Shown piece by piece: positions 1 to 22,946 of a stretch of DNA of 64,000 bases (its first letter is position 1; each line of letters starts with the position of its first letter). The stretch is from Phakellia ventilabrum (taxonomy: Eukaryota; Porifera; Demospongiae; Axinellida; Axinellidae). The DNA is taken from positions 5,559,704 through 5,623,703 of the forward strand of contig OY997387.1 in assembly GCA_963921505.1 (NCBI GenBank), given 5' to 3'. The notes under the pieces are model-generated. The model was not told the origin of the DNA. It saw only the letters and a program-made list of their open reading frames with translations, and made no database searches. The position numbers and the translations under genes were made by a program.

Positions 1-8826
<8,826 letters not shown>

Positions 8827-9419
8827 AATACCCAATCACTATTTGCATACCTCAAATTTATCACAACACTTCAATAGACTGTGTTCAGGTGAACAGAATT
8901 TCTCTAGTGTACATGTAGCAGTATTGTAGGATTGATTTGAGCATACCATTCCACACACTAAATTGTATGTTCACCATGCACATGTGTATATGTCTGGTAC
9001 TACTTTATGTATATTGATTGCTGTGCAATATTCACCCACACACCATCCTGCTGTAGTTAGGAGGGGGGGCGCCAATGGTGCACGTGATCTGTAGTGGGCG
9101 GGCTCATGCACCGCACCCCGCACGTGGCATTAGGGCCGCGTTCCCAGGCCATGCAAAAGGGTACAACAATGTATCATGTATCCTGCATCATATAACTGCA
9201 CCACAACGATAGTTGATATATGAATCAAAATGAAAGTGTAAGTTCCAAGCTCTTCTAGCTAGTTTCTGATTTCACTACATGGAAGGAATAAACTGAAGAT
9301 AACGGAAAGTGTAGCAGTAGTTCAATTGCATAACACCATATAGTGCTTGGAGGTACGTACTGTTGATCCAGCCAATCCACAATATACCCACAGCAATAGA
9401 ACCTGGTACAGCATCGCAA

Positions 9420-10135
9420 AACTTTATTACCAGAATTGATAGCTAAACCTAAGGCTCAGCTAGCTAACTCCAAGTTTTAAAGACCATCAGCATGTGCAAT
9501 AGTACCAGGCTTGAATCAAATAGCTATAAGGCTCAGCTAATAGCAAGCTTTGAAGATAGTCGATGAGGCTTGAATTAAAGCTCAGCTAACACCAAGCTTA
9601 AAAGATCATCGCAATAGTACCAGGCTTCAAATAACATCAAGCATTAAAGATCGTCACAATAATATCAGGCTTGTATATATAGAAATCAGCTAACACCAAG
9701 CTTTGAAAATTGTCACAGTAGTACGTGACCAGGCTTGAATCAAATCTATGGCTCAGCTAGCGCTAATCCAGGAGTTTTCTTGTAGGTGCCATTCAACAAC
9801 AGGTGGAATCACTAGTTCAATGCTCCTTCCCGGGATCCTGGCTAGCCGTAACCAAACTCTGACACAATAGAACAGTGTTGAATCAAACCTAAGGCTTAGC
9901 AATTTTAAGCAATGGTACGGTACCAAGCTTGAATCAAACCTAAGGCTCAGCTAACACCAAGCTTTGAAGATTGTCATAATAGCTAGCATTAAGCTTTCTC
10001 AATGGCACCAGATTCAATTATAACACCAAGCTTTAAAAATCATCACAATAGTGCCAAGCTTGAATTGAACCTAAGACTCTGCTAACACCAAGTTTTGAAG
10101 ATCATCGCAGGCTTGAACTGAACCTAAGGCTCAGC
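9420..10135. repeat. Degenerate tandem repeat, about 60-70 bp unit
   Basis: Repeated blocks of the form CAGGCTTGAATCAAACCTAA, then GGCTCAGCTAACACCAAGCT, then TTGAAGATCATCACAATAGT occur about ten times with substitutions and indels. A non-repeat stretch at about 9765-9865 interrupts the array. Looks like an old minisatellite. Confidence 0.75.
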
Positions 10136-10139
10136 TACA

Positions 10140-10560
10140 ACACTACCACACAGGTTCAAACTAACACTCTGTGTTTGCACCCAGTAATGATGTAACTTTG
10201 ATTACTCGTGTGGTACCCAGGAATTGAACCTGTGATTCCTATTTGCAACTAGTAATAAACCTAAATTTGAAAACCACCGGAACCACAAAAATCACGAAAA
10301 AACACCAAAACCGTTTTGCAGCAATTCTATTTACGAGTAGCGTTCCCTATAATTCGGCATAGATGAATTTGAAACACATGATTCTAGTTCACGTAACACT
10401 CTGGGTTTGCAACCAGTAATGATGTAATTTAGTGTAACAATTAATTACTTACACCAGCAATTGAACCTCATTGTTCTAGTATGTACCGCTCTGAGACTCT
10501 AAGTTTGCAACAAGTAATGATGTAATCTATAGTATAGTAAACGCTACTTGTGTGGTACAT
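10140..10560. repeat. Second degenerate repeat (TTTGCA...AGTAATGATGTAA)
   Basis: Three spaced copies of a block containing CACTCTG.GTTTGCA and AGTAATGATGTAA (near 10165, 10400 and 10490), two of them followed by CTTGTGTGGTAC or CTCGTGTGGTAC. The blocks are directly repeated and diverged. Confidence 0.6.
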
Positions 10561-10664
10561 TTTGTGACCACTAGTTTTTGAATATGTTGTTTGCACAAAC
10601 TTATTACACTGTCATGCACATGCACTTATTTACGCACGCAGCATAGTCATACACATGCACTTAA

Positions 10665-10790
10665 CTCGGAGTAGGTGCTTGGTAGGGCGGAGTTGAGATG
10701 TCGGAGTATATAGGTGCTTGGTAGCATAGATGTAGGGCGGAGTTGAGATGTCGGAGTAGGTGCTTGAGTTGAGATGTCAGACTGGTAGGG
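10665..10790. repeat. Short tandem repeat (GGAGTAGGTGCTTGGTAGGG type)
   Basis: GTAGGTGCTTG and GAGTTGAGATGTCGGAGTA alternate three to four times with small deletions. No coding signal. Confidence 0.65.
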
Positions 10791-11597
10791 CTTGATAGGA
10801 CGGTGGCGGTTGCTGTGGGAACTCTCGCAGTCTTGCGATGGCTGGAAGGGAGCAGGAGAAGTAACTACATCAGCGGATAGGACAGCCATCTGAACATCCG
10901 CACAGCCGTGACACTCAAAAGTGAAGAAACGAACAATTGCAGCCCGTTTTTGTATGTACGAGTTTCGCGCGTAAAACTCAATTTGCAACTCTGTCCAATG
11001 ATGAAAGTATATTAAGCGCCGCCAGGAAAAATAACCGCCAAAGCTTATGGGGCGCCGGGCAGCCAGGCTGGCGGTAGCCCAGCTGCCTCAGGCAGGCACG
11101 AAAGCCTGCATTTAATTCGATCCCGAACCGCTTGCGCGGGATATAGTCTTGTGCCCAGCCAACTGTCCGAGTAGGCGTGACCCGGAAGTCATGTGATTGT
11201 GACTGTAACGATGCTACGTTATCACGTGAACCCTTTCGCAGAGCTGCTCCTTCCAATTGATTTCTGTCATCTATTCTCCATGCATATGCTGGCATAGATC
11301 AGGGTGGGTATCACAAATGTATCCTCATGATATAACAGAGACTATCACAGCACAATGAATAAAAATTCAGCATGTTCTATAACACAAAACTGCATGAATG
11401 AAGATCATCACAAGAACATGGTTTATTAATTCTTTGGTGTATATAAATAACATACACAGAGTGTGAGGCACTATGTATACTTAGCATGCTGTATATAGTT
11501 AAAGCGTACATGTACAATACTTAACAGTTTTACAAAGAAATAAACACAACAATTACAACGGCAAATAAATTTACACAAATGTAGCCTTGCCGGGTTT

Positions 11598-14500
11598 TTA
11601 GCTCTTAATAACACGATCCTTGTCAACAAAAGTCACTAGAGAGGCAGTACTCGGGCCCATAAGAATTATTCTAGCTGCGTCTGTGTGTGAGGCATGTAGC
11701 ACGTTCTGGCTGTTCACCGAGAAGAGATACTCGCCAACCTGAGAAGAGAGAGAGACAGACACGGTTACTGCAGGGTCCTAGTTACTGTATTATAGCATAC
11801 ATGCACTGTACGTACATCCCAGCATAAACCCACCACCGGGTCCAAGATAGGAGAGGCACATGAGGCATTCTCTTATGTGACGACAGAAGCACATCAAGCT
11901 GGTAACAAGGTGGGTAACTATGCACACACAGTACATGGCCACATACCACAAAGCTTTTACATACCATTATTTCGGCGACCCAAAAGATGGCATCGTGCAA
12001 GAGACTGAGCATTGTGCACGAGACTGAGAGGCCTATACAACAACAATGGCTATTAAGGGGAAGACAATTCCTACACTCGCTCAGGCTCACCCCAGTTATA
12101 GCAGTACCAGACTCTTGCCATGGTCACTCCTGAAAGATACTAGCACTCACTACTGCAGCCGTTATCGATTGTTGCTTTATTGTGTCAGTACAATTCACTG
12201 TGTGTTGTCTACGCATTAGCATAGGACTACCAGTCCATATTCACTATAATTAGTAACTCGGCCAGCATGTTAGAATTTCACTGTCTAGAGCAGTCACATC
12301 CTCCCTCCCCAGCAAACCTAGTTTGATGTGCTCTTCATGACGATTATGAATACCAAAACAAGAGGTTTTGGAGAGTATAGTGAACTACATGTAAAACTAC
12401 GTGTATAAGACCTCCAAAATGTTAGCTCACAGCAAGCAGAATATAATAATGTGTATACCTACATGGCCCTGTCTGACCTCTATTAGAGAGCACTGCCCCC
12501 CCAGTGAAATGTTGCTCACTCACCTCAAGGCCAGCTCCTGCTGCGGGCCCACTGGGGTCAATGGTGTGGATGTAGACTGGGCGGGAACCTCTGATCACAA
12601 AGCCATACCCCACTGGGTCACTGACAACCTGGGGACGGGAGGAGGGGAGAGCAGGAGGGAGGAGGGGAGGAGGAGGGAGGGGAGAGCAGGGAGGAGGAGG
12701 AGGGGGGAGTATGAGGGAGGAGGAGGGAGGGGAGAGCAGGAGGGAGGAGAGGAGGGGAGAAGGAGGGAGGGGAGAGCAAGAGGGAGGGGAGAGCAGGGAG
12801 GAGGAGGAGGGGAGAGCAGGAGGGAGGAGGAGAGAGGGAGAGCAGGAGAGAGGAGGGGAAGAAGAGGAGGGAGGGAGGGAGAGAGGAGGAGGGATGGCAG
12901 AAAAAGTAAAAAGGCAGAAAGTGACTTACCAGTTTGATGTAAAACACTTACTGATGAGCTGTAAGATACTTAATTACTAGCTGGTGTGATGTAAGGCCCT
13001 TACTGGTGTGATGTAAGGCCCTTACTGGTGTGATGTAAGGCCCTTACTGGTGTGATGTACGGTGTGATGTAAGCAATTCTTGGCCCTAAACACAGGCACA
13101 AGTAGGTGCTCACTAAATCTTTTCCTGTTTCCCCACAATGATGTCATGCACCTCAGTCTACTGCATTACACATACAACCATGTACAGGGAACAGCATTCA
13201 AGTAGTTCATAATTCCCCTATATTTAATGTTCAACTTTCACTTTCTATTTTGCCCTCTAGTAATGCTTTGTGATGCACATGTTATACTTCTTGAAAGGAA
13301 TGTTTACGTGCTTATATTTACGGTTTAATATCTACAGTAGCCAGTAATGATCTGATGAGTAATTCGCTATAATTATTATGGACCACGGTATTAAGACAAC
13401 TCTAGCACTTACATCAATTTTCCTCTTCACATAGCTACCATTTGGATCTGTTAGCTCCTCAATGGTGGGTCTGCGTACACCACCTACAGGGAAAAACAAA
13501 TGCACCATTACATGAGACATATTCCACATAGGATGCGGTCTCCTGAGCCTTGCTTCTTTCCTACTCAGGTGTCTACTACAATGTCATGTAGAACTTAAAG
13601 TTATGGACGTCAGGGGATTTTCAAAGGAAGTAGAGACAACAAACAGGAAATGACATCACCAGCCCTCCTTGACATGCAAACACCCATGCAACCCAAGCCT
13701 CCCCTCACAGATTTTTTGCAGCTTTGGAAAAAAAGCGTACAGAAGGCCTGGTATGGCTCAGCAAATACCAATACTTCACTTTCAAATCAGTGATGGATCC
13801 ATGATGGTGAACTTGCGCTGCAATAAAGACTATGAGGGAGGCCTGGGAATGTGTTTTTCTTGAAACTGCAACTATCTGGGTTTCTTGGAAAGGAAGTACC
13901 ATTTGTCAGAGCAATATGAGACCTTGAGCTCAGCTGTAGAATATTTTTCCTGGAATAAGGCAAGTAAAGCAAGACTTCCATCCAGGACACAGGAGCTTCG
14001 TGGCGCTCATTGGCTCCTGAGGACAGCAGTGAATTTTTTTTTGTAGAAGACCTAGACTTCGGTAGTGATGTAAGCATTGCTATCTCACAAAGGTTCACCC
14101 TTGAAAATGAAGGCAGAGTGGCGTCTAGATCTGCTAATAATTAATAGCCAAAGCTAGGTATTCAGTCCTGTCCTAGCAAACTATAGCCCAGTGTGTGGAT
14201 TGGATATACACCGAAGAGGGGGCTTCTACAATCCTCTACCTTGGGCCTAACTTAACAGCCATCCATTTGTTCATGCACGAGAAATTACAGGTTTCCAGCT
14301 CTCTGTGAATTCTAGTAACTACAAGCCCGTCAGTTTGTACACCTGATGTACATAGCTAAATACCTATCAAAGTGTAAATTTTTACTCAGAACTGTCAAGT
14401 GAAAATCAGCCTCGTAGCCTCTAAAATCGTCTCGTCGTACCCACACCACCAAGCGAGCTGACATCACAGAACAAGGTGGGGTAATAATATTAAAACTGCC

Positions 14501-17500
14501 AAAGATACGTAATCTGAATGCCAGTTATGTACACGAAAAACTCAAATAATTGGACACACACACATACCTGTGACAGCAGCCGCAGCATTTGGTACGGATC
14601 CATTGGTTTCAATGTCTGAGGGATGCTGTGAGCTCTGCTGGCTTCTGGCCAGCTGTGGAGAGGGGACTTGGGGTCTGTTGAGGTGGGGCGAAGGCTGTGG
14701 GCTGGGCCGGGGACTGACTCGAGTGGGTACTGGACTGGGAAGCTTGCAACTGTTGGCCCTGCATGTGGATGTAACTGTAGGGGGAGGGAGGGATGGAGGG
14801 AGGGAGGGGGGAGGGAAGGAGGGAGGGAGGGAGGGAGGGAGGGAGGGAGGGAGAGAGGGAGGGAGGGAAAAGGTGAATATAATTATACGACAAAAATACG
14901 TATATATATATATGTACATGCAGCATGCTAGACTGGCAACTTCTATGTTGAATCATGTGACCACTGCAGAGGTACCAAGGATAGGCATTAGGATTATTAT
15001 TCCGTTGCGCATTTCGATTGCATCACTGCGTTCAAAGCACTGTTATCTCTGAACTTCTGTTAGGGGTGGGGCTCATATAGCACAGCGTAGATGCATCAGA
15101 TAATGATGCATTTACATATCTGTATGAGCGCCACCCTTAACAGAAGTTCAGAAATACATCGCTTTGAATGCAGTGATGTAATTGAAAAACACAATGAAAA
15201 ACACTAGACTGTCACACATGCAACAATAAACAGCATCCCAAATAGCTAACGCAAGCAAGTAAACCGCCAGTTTCAACCCTACATGCACTAAATTAATATA
15301 CTTGTGCCATGCGACTTTACAAGACCTTAACGAGTAAAGGTCAACCTACAACGTAGGCCGTCCTCCTCCGGACATGCTAGATGACTTACTCATCCCCTGG
15401 TGCCACCTCGCTGGAGGAGTCCCAACTGGCTCCCGATGCTCTGTTCTCGCCCGAGGAGTGACTGCTACCTGTGTCGTCGTCCTCCTTGTTACTCCTGCGA
15501 GAGGAACCCTTTATAAGACCCAGTCTCGCCCTCAGCCGAGGGGATTTCCCCTTATCGTCATTCTTGAAGCGGAAGAAGAGGAACTCGTCCTTGAAGTGGT
15601 GGTCATCACATACTGTAGGAACATTCAGTGGGGGAAGGAGGGGGCATAACATTTGTAAACAGGCAGCACCAGCAGCTTATTGTGGGAGCAGTGGGTTGTC
15701 TAAATATACTCAAGAATTCATGCTTATGAAGTTTCTTCAATTCCAACCAGAATATTCACATCAAAATTATCATCAAATTGCCGACGTTTCGACTACAATG
15801 CTGTAGTCTTCTTCAGGGCACACCAATACAGAGCTAGGAATACAGTCACTTAAATACTAAAACAGAGAAGATAATATTTAGCTAGCTAATAAGCTAGTAT
15901 TTAAGTGACTGTATTCCTAGCTCTGTATTGATGTGCCCTGAAGAAGAACCGTAGTCGAAACGTCGGCAATTTGATGATAATTTTGATGTGATATTCTGGT
16001 TGGAAACTTCATAAGCATAATTCTACTAGCCAACCAAGAGAATCCCTACTCAAGAACTTTAAAGAGGAGCTCGGTTGGTTCTCTGTATTCGGTTTCTTCA
16101 TACCAACCACTAGAACATTCAGATCCTTGGTGACTATCCTATGACTGGCTAATAAGGGTAAGAATGGAGTCCATTTGCTGACTAGTACTAGTACACTATT
16201 GAACCCCTCAGTCAAGATATTCTCAGACAGGTAGGCGGGGTGTTTCGAGTGAGAGAGAACTGGCTACCTCTTAAGTTATATACACAAATAGTACGTGGCT
16301 GTAATGTACAGGAAGGAAAACTACATCTATAAACAGTACCTCTCACGAGTAATTTGTAGGTCCACACGTGTGCACTCGAGTATGCATGTTCAAGTACATG
16401 TGTATGCATATTTGAGTACTCATGTGTGCATGTCATGTGCACGTTTGAATTGTTTTGAGTACTGACATGCCTAGTGAGTGTTGGTCACTCTGTTTCGACT
16501 TGCATGGCTCTGGCTTTATCCCCTCCTTTGCTTGAAAAAAAAACACGTCTTTGTGGCATGTAATTTGCAGATACAAGTGGAGCACACACGTGTGTGTTCG
16601 AGTGGTTGCTCATGTGTGTCTACTCATGTGTGTGTGTTCAAGTATATGTGACCGGGTTTGCAAAAACCCAGCACTTTTGTGCATTTTCAAACACGCATAC
16701 TTTTAAAACATGCATTTCCAGAATGCTAGGCACTGTCTAAATGAAACATGGGGTGTTTATACAGGAGGCGTTGCTGCAGCAATAACCTGGAAATGAAGCC
16801 ATTCAACCACACCACAAGGAAGATACGAGGCCGAGTTTGCGGAATTTTCGATCGCACGGCGATTTTCAAAAAATGGCATTACCCAACCGAAATTATTGAT
16901 TGCATTTGTGCGAGATAGTATGCGAGAGCGCGAATCTCGCGCGAACCCACGAGATCGCGTATCTTCGCGCAGGAACGCGGCTAATCGCACGATTTCGCGT
17001 GGAATTCCGACTGTTCGCGTACACGCGGTTTGGCGAGAAATACTCGAAAACGCGCGAGATTCTACGCGGTAAGGCTTTGCTAGCACCGGCTGCCTTTCTC
17101 CCGAAGGTACAAATAGATTTTGCCATGCCAGCGCTGGAAGCGAGACTGCAGTTCTCGCCGTTTTTCACGTGCAAATTGACGCAGTTTTGCGTGATTTCGC
17201 GAGAACGCGCGCAAAAATCTAGCTGTTATTTCGCGAGTTTGCGCGCAACACGCATGCGTTCGCACGGAATTCATTGAACAATTTCGGTCGGGTACTACTA
17301 AGCCACGTATCACAGAAACAAAGAGAGCTGCAGACTTCTAGCGTTGGATTCCTTTAGTACCAAGAATCAGTCATGTCTCTCTAATGGTTGTCAAGATATG
17401 ACAGCTTGAAAATTGGCAAAAATTGGAAATTTTGTAAAAATCCGGTCACATATGTGTGCAGTCTAGTTACTCGTGATCGACACTGCAACCAGTCTAGAGT

Positions 17501-20500
17501 ATCAGGATGGTAAGTTAAGGAGTTCCCTCACCATGACTGAAGACGCCAGCATCCAGTAGCTGTCTCCCGATATCCACTGCCTCTTGTCTGGTCTGTGCCT
17601 CCCCCTTGCTGATTAGCCAATCCACGAACTCCCGCCCAATGAACGCCTGCTTGTACGTGGTCAGGTGGTACTTGCGGTCCTGAATCAGGCCCGAGCTGTC
17701 ACCTCGAATCCTGGGATGGAGGAGAGAGGAGGAGGGGGAGGGGAATGGGAGGGGTGAGTTGGGGAGCGGGTGTAAGTGAGTGTGCCCAAATGTAAGTGGA
17801 TGGGAAGGACTGTTGGTGCATGTGCCAGTAAATAGAAACCATTATTGGAGCACACACCTAATGTTATATCACCTAACAGTTGACTATTTCCTTAGCCAGC
17901 AATGTTTACCAACAGCAGTGGTATCTAAGGAGTTAAGTGTTACTACACAGGCTGAAGAGTCCAAACAAAAACGTTGATGTACTCCGCTAGCTATCAGGGT
18001 TAGCCTAAGTGGTTGATGTTGGGATAGTAGAGCAATACTAACACAGAGCTCAGCAGCATCATATTGCACTTGCTGTGCTAGGAGTGATAGACAGACAGAT
18101 GGACAGAAAAGTGAACAGCTACATGTAACTCACTAGTGCGAGGTTTACCCAGGCTAATTTTGGCACACTAAACCATCCAGGCACAGAAGTCATCCAATAA
18201 TAAAGGTGATGCTTAGCAACAGGTTAGTTCAAGCTGTATGCAGCTGTACAATAGTTAGGCTGTTGTCATCTTGCATTGCTTCAGCGAAAGTTTTGACTCG
18301 GCAATTTCCTAGCTTGCTTCCAGTTAGCTGCTGCAATATACCAAAAGAGGATTATCACTACCACTTCTTCACCATCCAGACAACACCTCACCTTCTAGTA
18401 GCTGCCACTGTGCTTGTGGCTGTAGCAGCATAGTAATGCAATGACGTAGCTTAGCACATGCGATTAGTGTGGATGAACAGACAGACAGACAGACAGACAA
18501 ACAGACGCAGGAAAATGCAAAGCAATCTTACTACCGGCTGAGCGGATTCTTCTCTTGGCATGACTGGGCTGGTGAAATCAAATGCAGACCTATATGACAA
18601 TGGAAATGCTTCACCAAAATACTCCACCGCTAACCCAACACAATTCCACTGATTTCCTCCATGCCAGTGGCAAAGGCGCATTCCCGTGTCTATCAGCTGG
18701 TATTCATTTAGCACATGACCTGACATTGAGCCCCTACAAAGGCCAGGAAGTTGTTACTGGCAGGGGGCCCAAAGAATCAGGAAGTGTTGCCACGTCTTCA
18801 CAGCACATACTATACAGCAGCAGGCACACAGCTAACTACATTGTTGGTGGTATATACAGATAGTGAAATGCCACCTATGGTGACCTTAGAATGCCACCTA
18901 TGTTGACCTTAGGATGTAAGTAATCAGGTTAACAATTGGTGCAGTTGCACCAGTATCCTGGAGGGTATCAGGTACTGGGATGACAGACTTCTGTGACAGC
19001 TACAATATAACGTGTAGTAACAAGTGCTGCTATAAAACTAACACACTAACAATGGAATGCCTAATAAAGGTGACCTTAGGATGTAAAAAATCAGGTTAAC
19101 AATCGGTGCAGTTGTACCAGTATCCTGGGTGGTATTAGGTATGGGGGGTGCAGGCTTCTATCAAAGACTGGCTTGCACAAATAGGCTGGTATCAATAGAC
19201 CATCAGCTACAAGGTAACATTATACGAGTAGCTATGGGACGCCGTCTCGAGCTTCCCTTTCAGGTTAAAGAGAGCAGATAGGAAGAAAGAGCTGCAGTAT
19301 GGCTTAAGCTTCTTGACGCATTTTACCGGCCAGGTGCACACCTAGCTGGTACTACATATGAGATTGTTTTATGTTTTACTTGTCTGTTCGTCTGTCAGTC
19401 CGCACTGATCACATGAGCTACAAGTTATGTCATTGCGTTACTATGCCACTATAGCCATGAGCACCACCAGGAGTTTGTCCAGCTAAGTTAGTTGTATGTT
19501 GACTAGATGACGCAAAAGTGATACATGCAGGTAGCGATGATAATATATCTTGTTCCTTGTTCGTGCTGGAGTGGAATTGGACTTCACTTTTGGCATCTCA
19601 TTGTCTACATCAAGAACTAATTAGGACAGAATATGCAAGTGGTCTGGGGAGATTCTGATGCACTACTGGCTATGGTTGCACGTACATGTACACTGGCATC
19701 TCGTGTTTCAGCTGTACTTTAACATCAATGTCAGTTAGTAAAGTTACCCTCAGTTAGAGATGTCATGAATAGCATCAGAACATAGGACAAGTACAGTACA
19801 TTATTAAGAAACACCTGTCATTTTTATCGAGAGCAACAAGAAGCAGTTGATAGCCTCGTACCCCACTCAAATATTTCTCTCACAGCTTTCTCCACAGCTG
19901 CAAGATAAAATCTGGGCGAGGAAGGCCTCGGTATGAGACTAAGTATTGAGCAGACCCTCTTTAGGGCAAGGACATATGAAAGTGCCATTAGCATTATGGC
20001 CTGACCTAGGCAACACAAACTACATCACCATGGAAACAGAAGTCCCACATAGATGCTAGGCAAGACCTACAATGAGAATTAGGATAAATGATTTAATGTT
20101 TACAGCTTTCTCAAACAGGAACTTTAGGAGGGCTTGAATATAGCCATCACTAAGAAGCTGAAGCCTACAGCCACAACTTCAGAACACCACCTACAGTCAA
20201 ATATAGAAGTTCAATGGATGTATTCACATAACTGTGTAGGCTTCAGAAAAATGTTACTAATTCTCGGTAAGGCTGTACCAATACCCCCAGACTCTCCCCT
20301 GTTTTTCAATCTTTCAAGGGGAGAGCCTGACGATAAGGCTAGCAGTAAATATCAGCTGTGTCTGTCTAAAAGGACGTACTCTCCTTAAATTTGACAACAA
20401 AACAGTGTCTATATATGGTCAGACAACGAAACAGTGTCTATATATGGTCAGACAACAAAACAGTGTCCAAATATGGTCAAAGTCACAACAGCGAGGGAAT

Positions 20501-21547
20501 AGAAGGTGAAGTAGCCCCAAACAACGTGGGTGTAAGTTTAGGAGTCCTAGCTGTCTTCCCCTACGCGCATGCACATGTACATTGTGTTGTTGGCAGTAAC
20601 CACCACACGGGTAGCAGAGGCGTGCCAAGAACTGAAACCATTTAAAAGTTATGCACACACATACCACACACACACCCTGAAGTGGGACAGCTGCTGTGAG
20701 TATATACAAGTACACGTACTGAGAGTAAACAAGGGCTTTAAAAATAGTAGCAAAGAACCCCAAGCTATTATTAGTACTAACTATTGTCAGGTGCGGATGT
20801 CATGTGTACATAATTAAGCTATTGTCTCATTATGGTACACACTAGAGCACTACATCATGTGAATGTTGGCCTGCAGGATAATTTACAACTTGAAAATAGC
20901 TACTAACCTAGACATACAAAGTCGTTTTACACATTGTTGAATTACTTGTAAAGATTTTAACTACCCCTGGGTGTATTTACCACCGACGGCTGTGCATGTC
21001 ATAAGATTCATACATTAAACAGCTTACCTGCTGTATAACCTCTGCCCCTTGGCCAAAATAGCTGCATCTGTTGGTTCTTGATAGGAGCCATCATCCTTAC
21101 GGAAACGATAGAACAGTTTTTCGTCTTTGAATAAATGGTCATCGCATACTGTAGTACATAGAGAGAGAGAGAGAGGGGTAGTTATAAATGATGCAATGGT
21201 GACTACACTGCGTAGGTAAATCCACAAACCCCACAAACAGATACTCGCGTAATTATTATCGCACACTCATAGTGCCACCGTGTAGTACTTGCTATAAGGC
21301 GAACCGTCCAATATCCAGTGATGTTGTATAGCCTCAACATGATGAACAGGCCATTAAACATCATGAGTGGCGTGTACAGTGTACTTCTACTAGACTTTGG
21401 ACCCGTCTTGCTTGTATTTTTCTCGTCCTTTGGACTTGTCCAACATCATTGGATACTGGACAGCTACCCATCCAATAATGCATGTCTGTGCAGGCACTAG
21501 GCACAACATGTACATGTACACACATGCAATGGTCAATGGATAAGACA

Positions 21548-21587
<40 letters not shown>

Positions 21588-22888
21588 ATGCATACATACA
21601 CACACAAAGCACGGGTCAGTAATGGCTGGACACATACACACACAGAAGGCAAGGAGGAAAAAATGCACAAACTGCTCCACCACTGGAATACATGCTACTC
21701 CAGCACAGCAGATACTGATAATGGGCAGACACGAGGCGCCATGCAGCAGCTGCTACCATAATATGCTACGGCCAATTGCTAAGCTGCCATACTCAGCAGC
21801 ATTTACAGAAAGTACAAACTTAAAGTTGGAACTGTGAATCCGTACCCCAAGTCCATTAACACTAAATGTACAAGTATGCAGCAGCATGTGCATCATGTCA
21901 TGTGACAGGAAAGCATGTCATGTGACCTAAAGTATCATGTCATGTGACCTAAAGGTATCCTGCCATGCACAGAAAGCGTCAGGTGATCACTATAAGCAGA
22001 CACTCAATTCCTACAAGTTAGTCTGACCATGAGTAACAGGAAATGAGCCTGAATGAGCCAATTTGGTACATCCTTGAATACCAGGACATTATGACAGGAC
22101 AGGCTGTGACAGTTTGCCCACTATTCCACCACTATTTCCCTACTACCAGCCATCAGGTCAAACATGACACCAATAGCAACGGACCATGCTGTATAATTAT
22201 GCCCATGGGGTAAGGTAACTAAGGCTCCAACTCTATTGAGTGTGCAACGTACATACGTACGTGGAATGGAGGTACATGTAGGTTAGGGCCTGGGATCGAG
22301 GATAGTCTAAAACGTGCTTATGTGGCAGTCCCAGGAACAAAACAAACATTACTCCATTGTGTATTTCGGACCGTGTCACTGCATTCATAACGCTGTATCT
22401 CTGAGCTTCCATTAAGGGTGGGGCTCATACACACTACATGTACGTACATGTAGAAGTCTCAATACGTGAGGCTCCTACGTAGCATGCATGAACCCTGGCC
22501 TTAACGGAAGTTCAGAGATACAGTGCATTAAATGCAGTGATGCGATCCGAACTACGCGATGGACTAAATGTTTGTTTTCTACCCAGGACTGCCACATGCA
22601 TGATGAATCATAACAAGAGTTAACCATTCCCAGGCCACCATTGTCTATGCAAGACACAGGGATCGATGCTTCCCTGCATGCACCAGCCCAAACAAGGCTC
22701 AAACCTCCATAGCTATTCTCCCCACTGGACCTTGTGATTCAGCCACAGTAGTGATGCAAGCAGAAGGCCAAGCTATATACCAAATTTGGAGCCATAAGCC
22801 TCCCACACGGGCAGCCACAACATAAGCCAGTTACAGATATAAACAGAACAACAAATAAGGAGCAGACAAATAGTCAACTTCCTCCTTC

Positions 22889-22946
<58 letters not shown>

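Larger units (their letters stand above)
8827..11597. other. Intergenic region between convergent GAK and DEPTOR
   Basis: No gene recognised. It should hold the 3' UTRs and polyadenylation sites of both neighbours. About half is degenerate tandem repeat (listed separately). A CpG-richer stretch at about 11020-11300 includes a fragment matching the end of the local hairpin-element family (AGTCTTGTGCCCAGCC near 11142). Open frames here are short and overlap repeats. Confidence 0.7.

Noticed and set aside
10978-11295. 105-codon frame (minus) in GC-richer intergenic DNA
   Set aside because: Contains a hairpin-family end fragment and shows no domain; probably repeat-derived.
12401-12937. 178-codon Arg/Glu/Gly-rich frame
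   Set aside because: Produced by the GGAGGA homopurine tract and antisense to DEPTOR exon 7.
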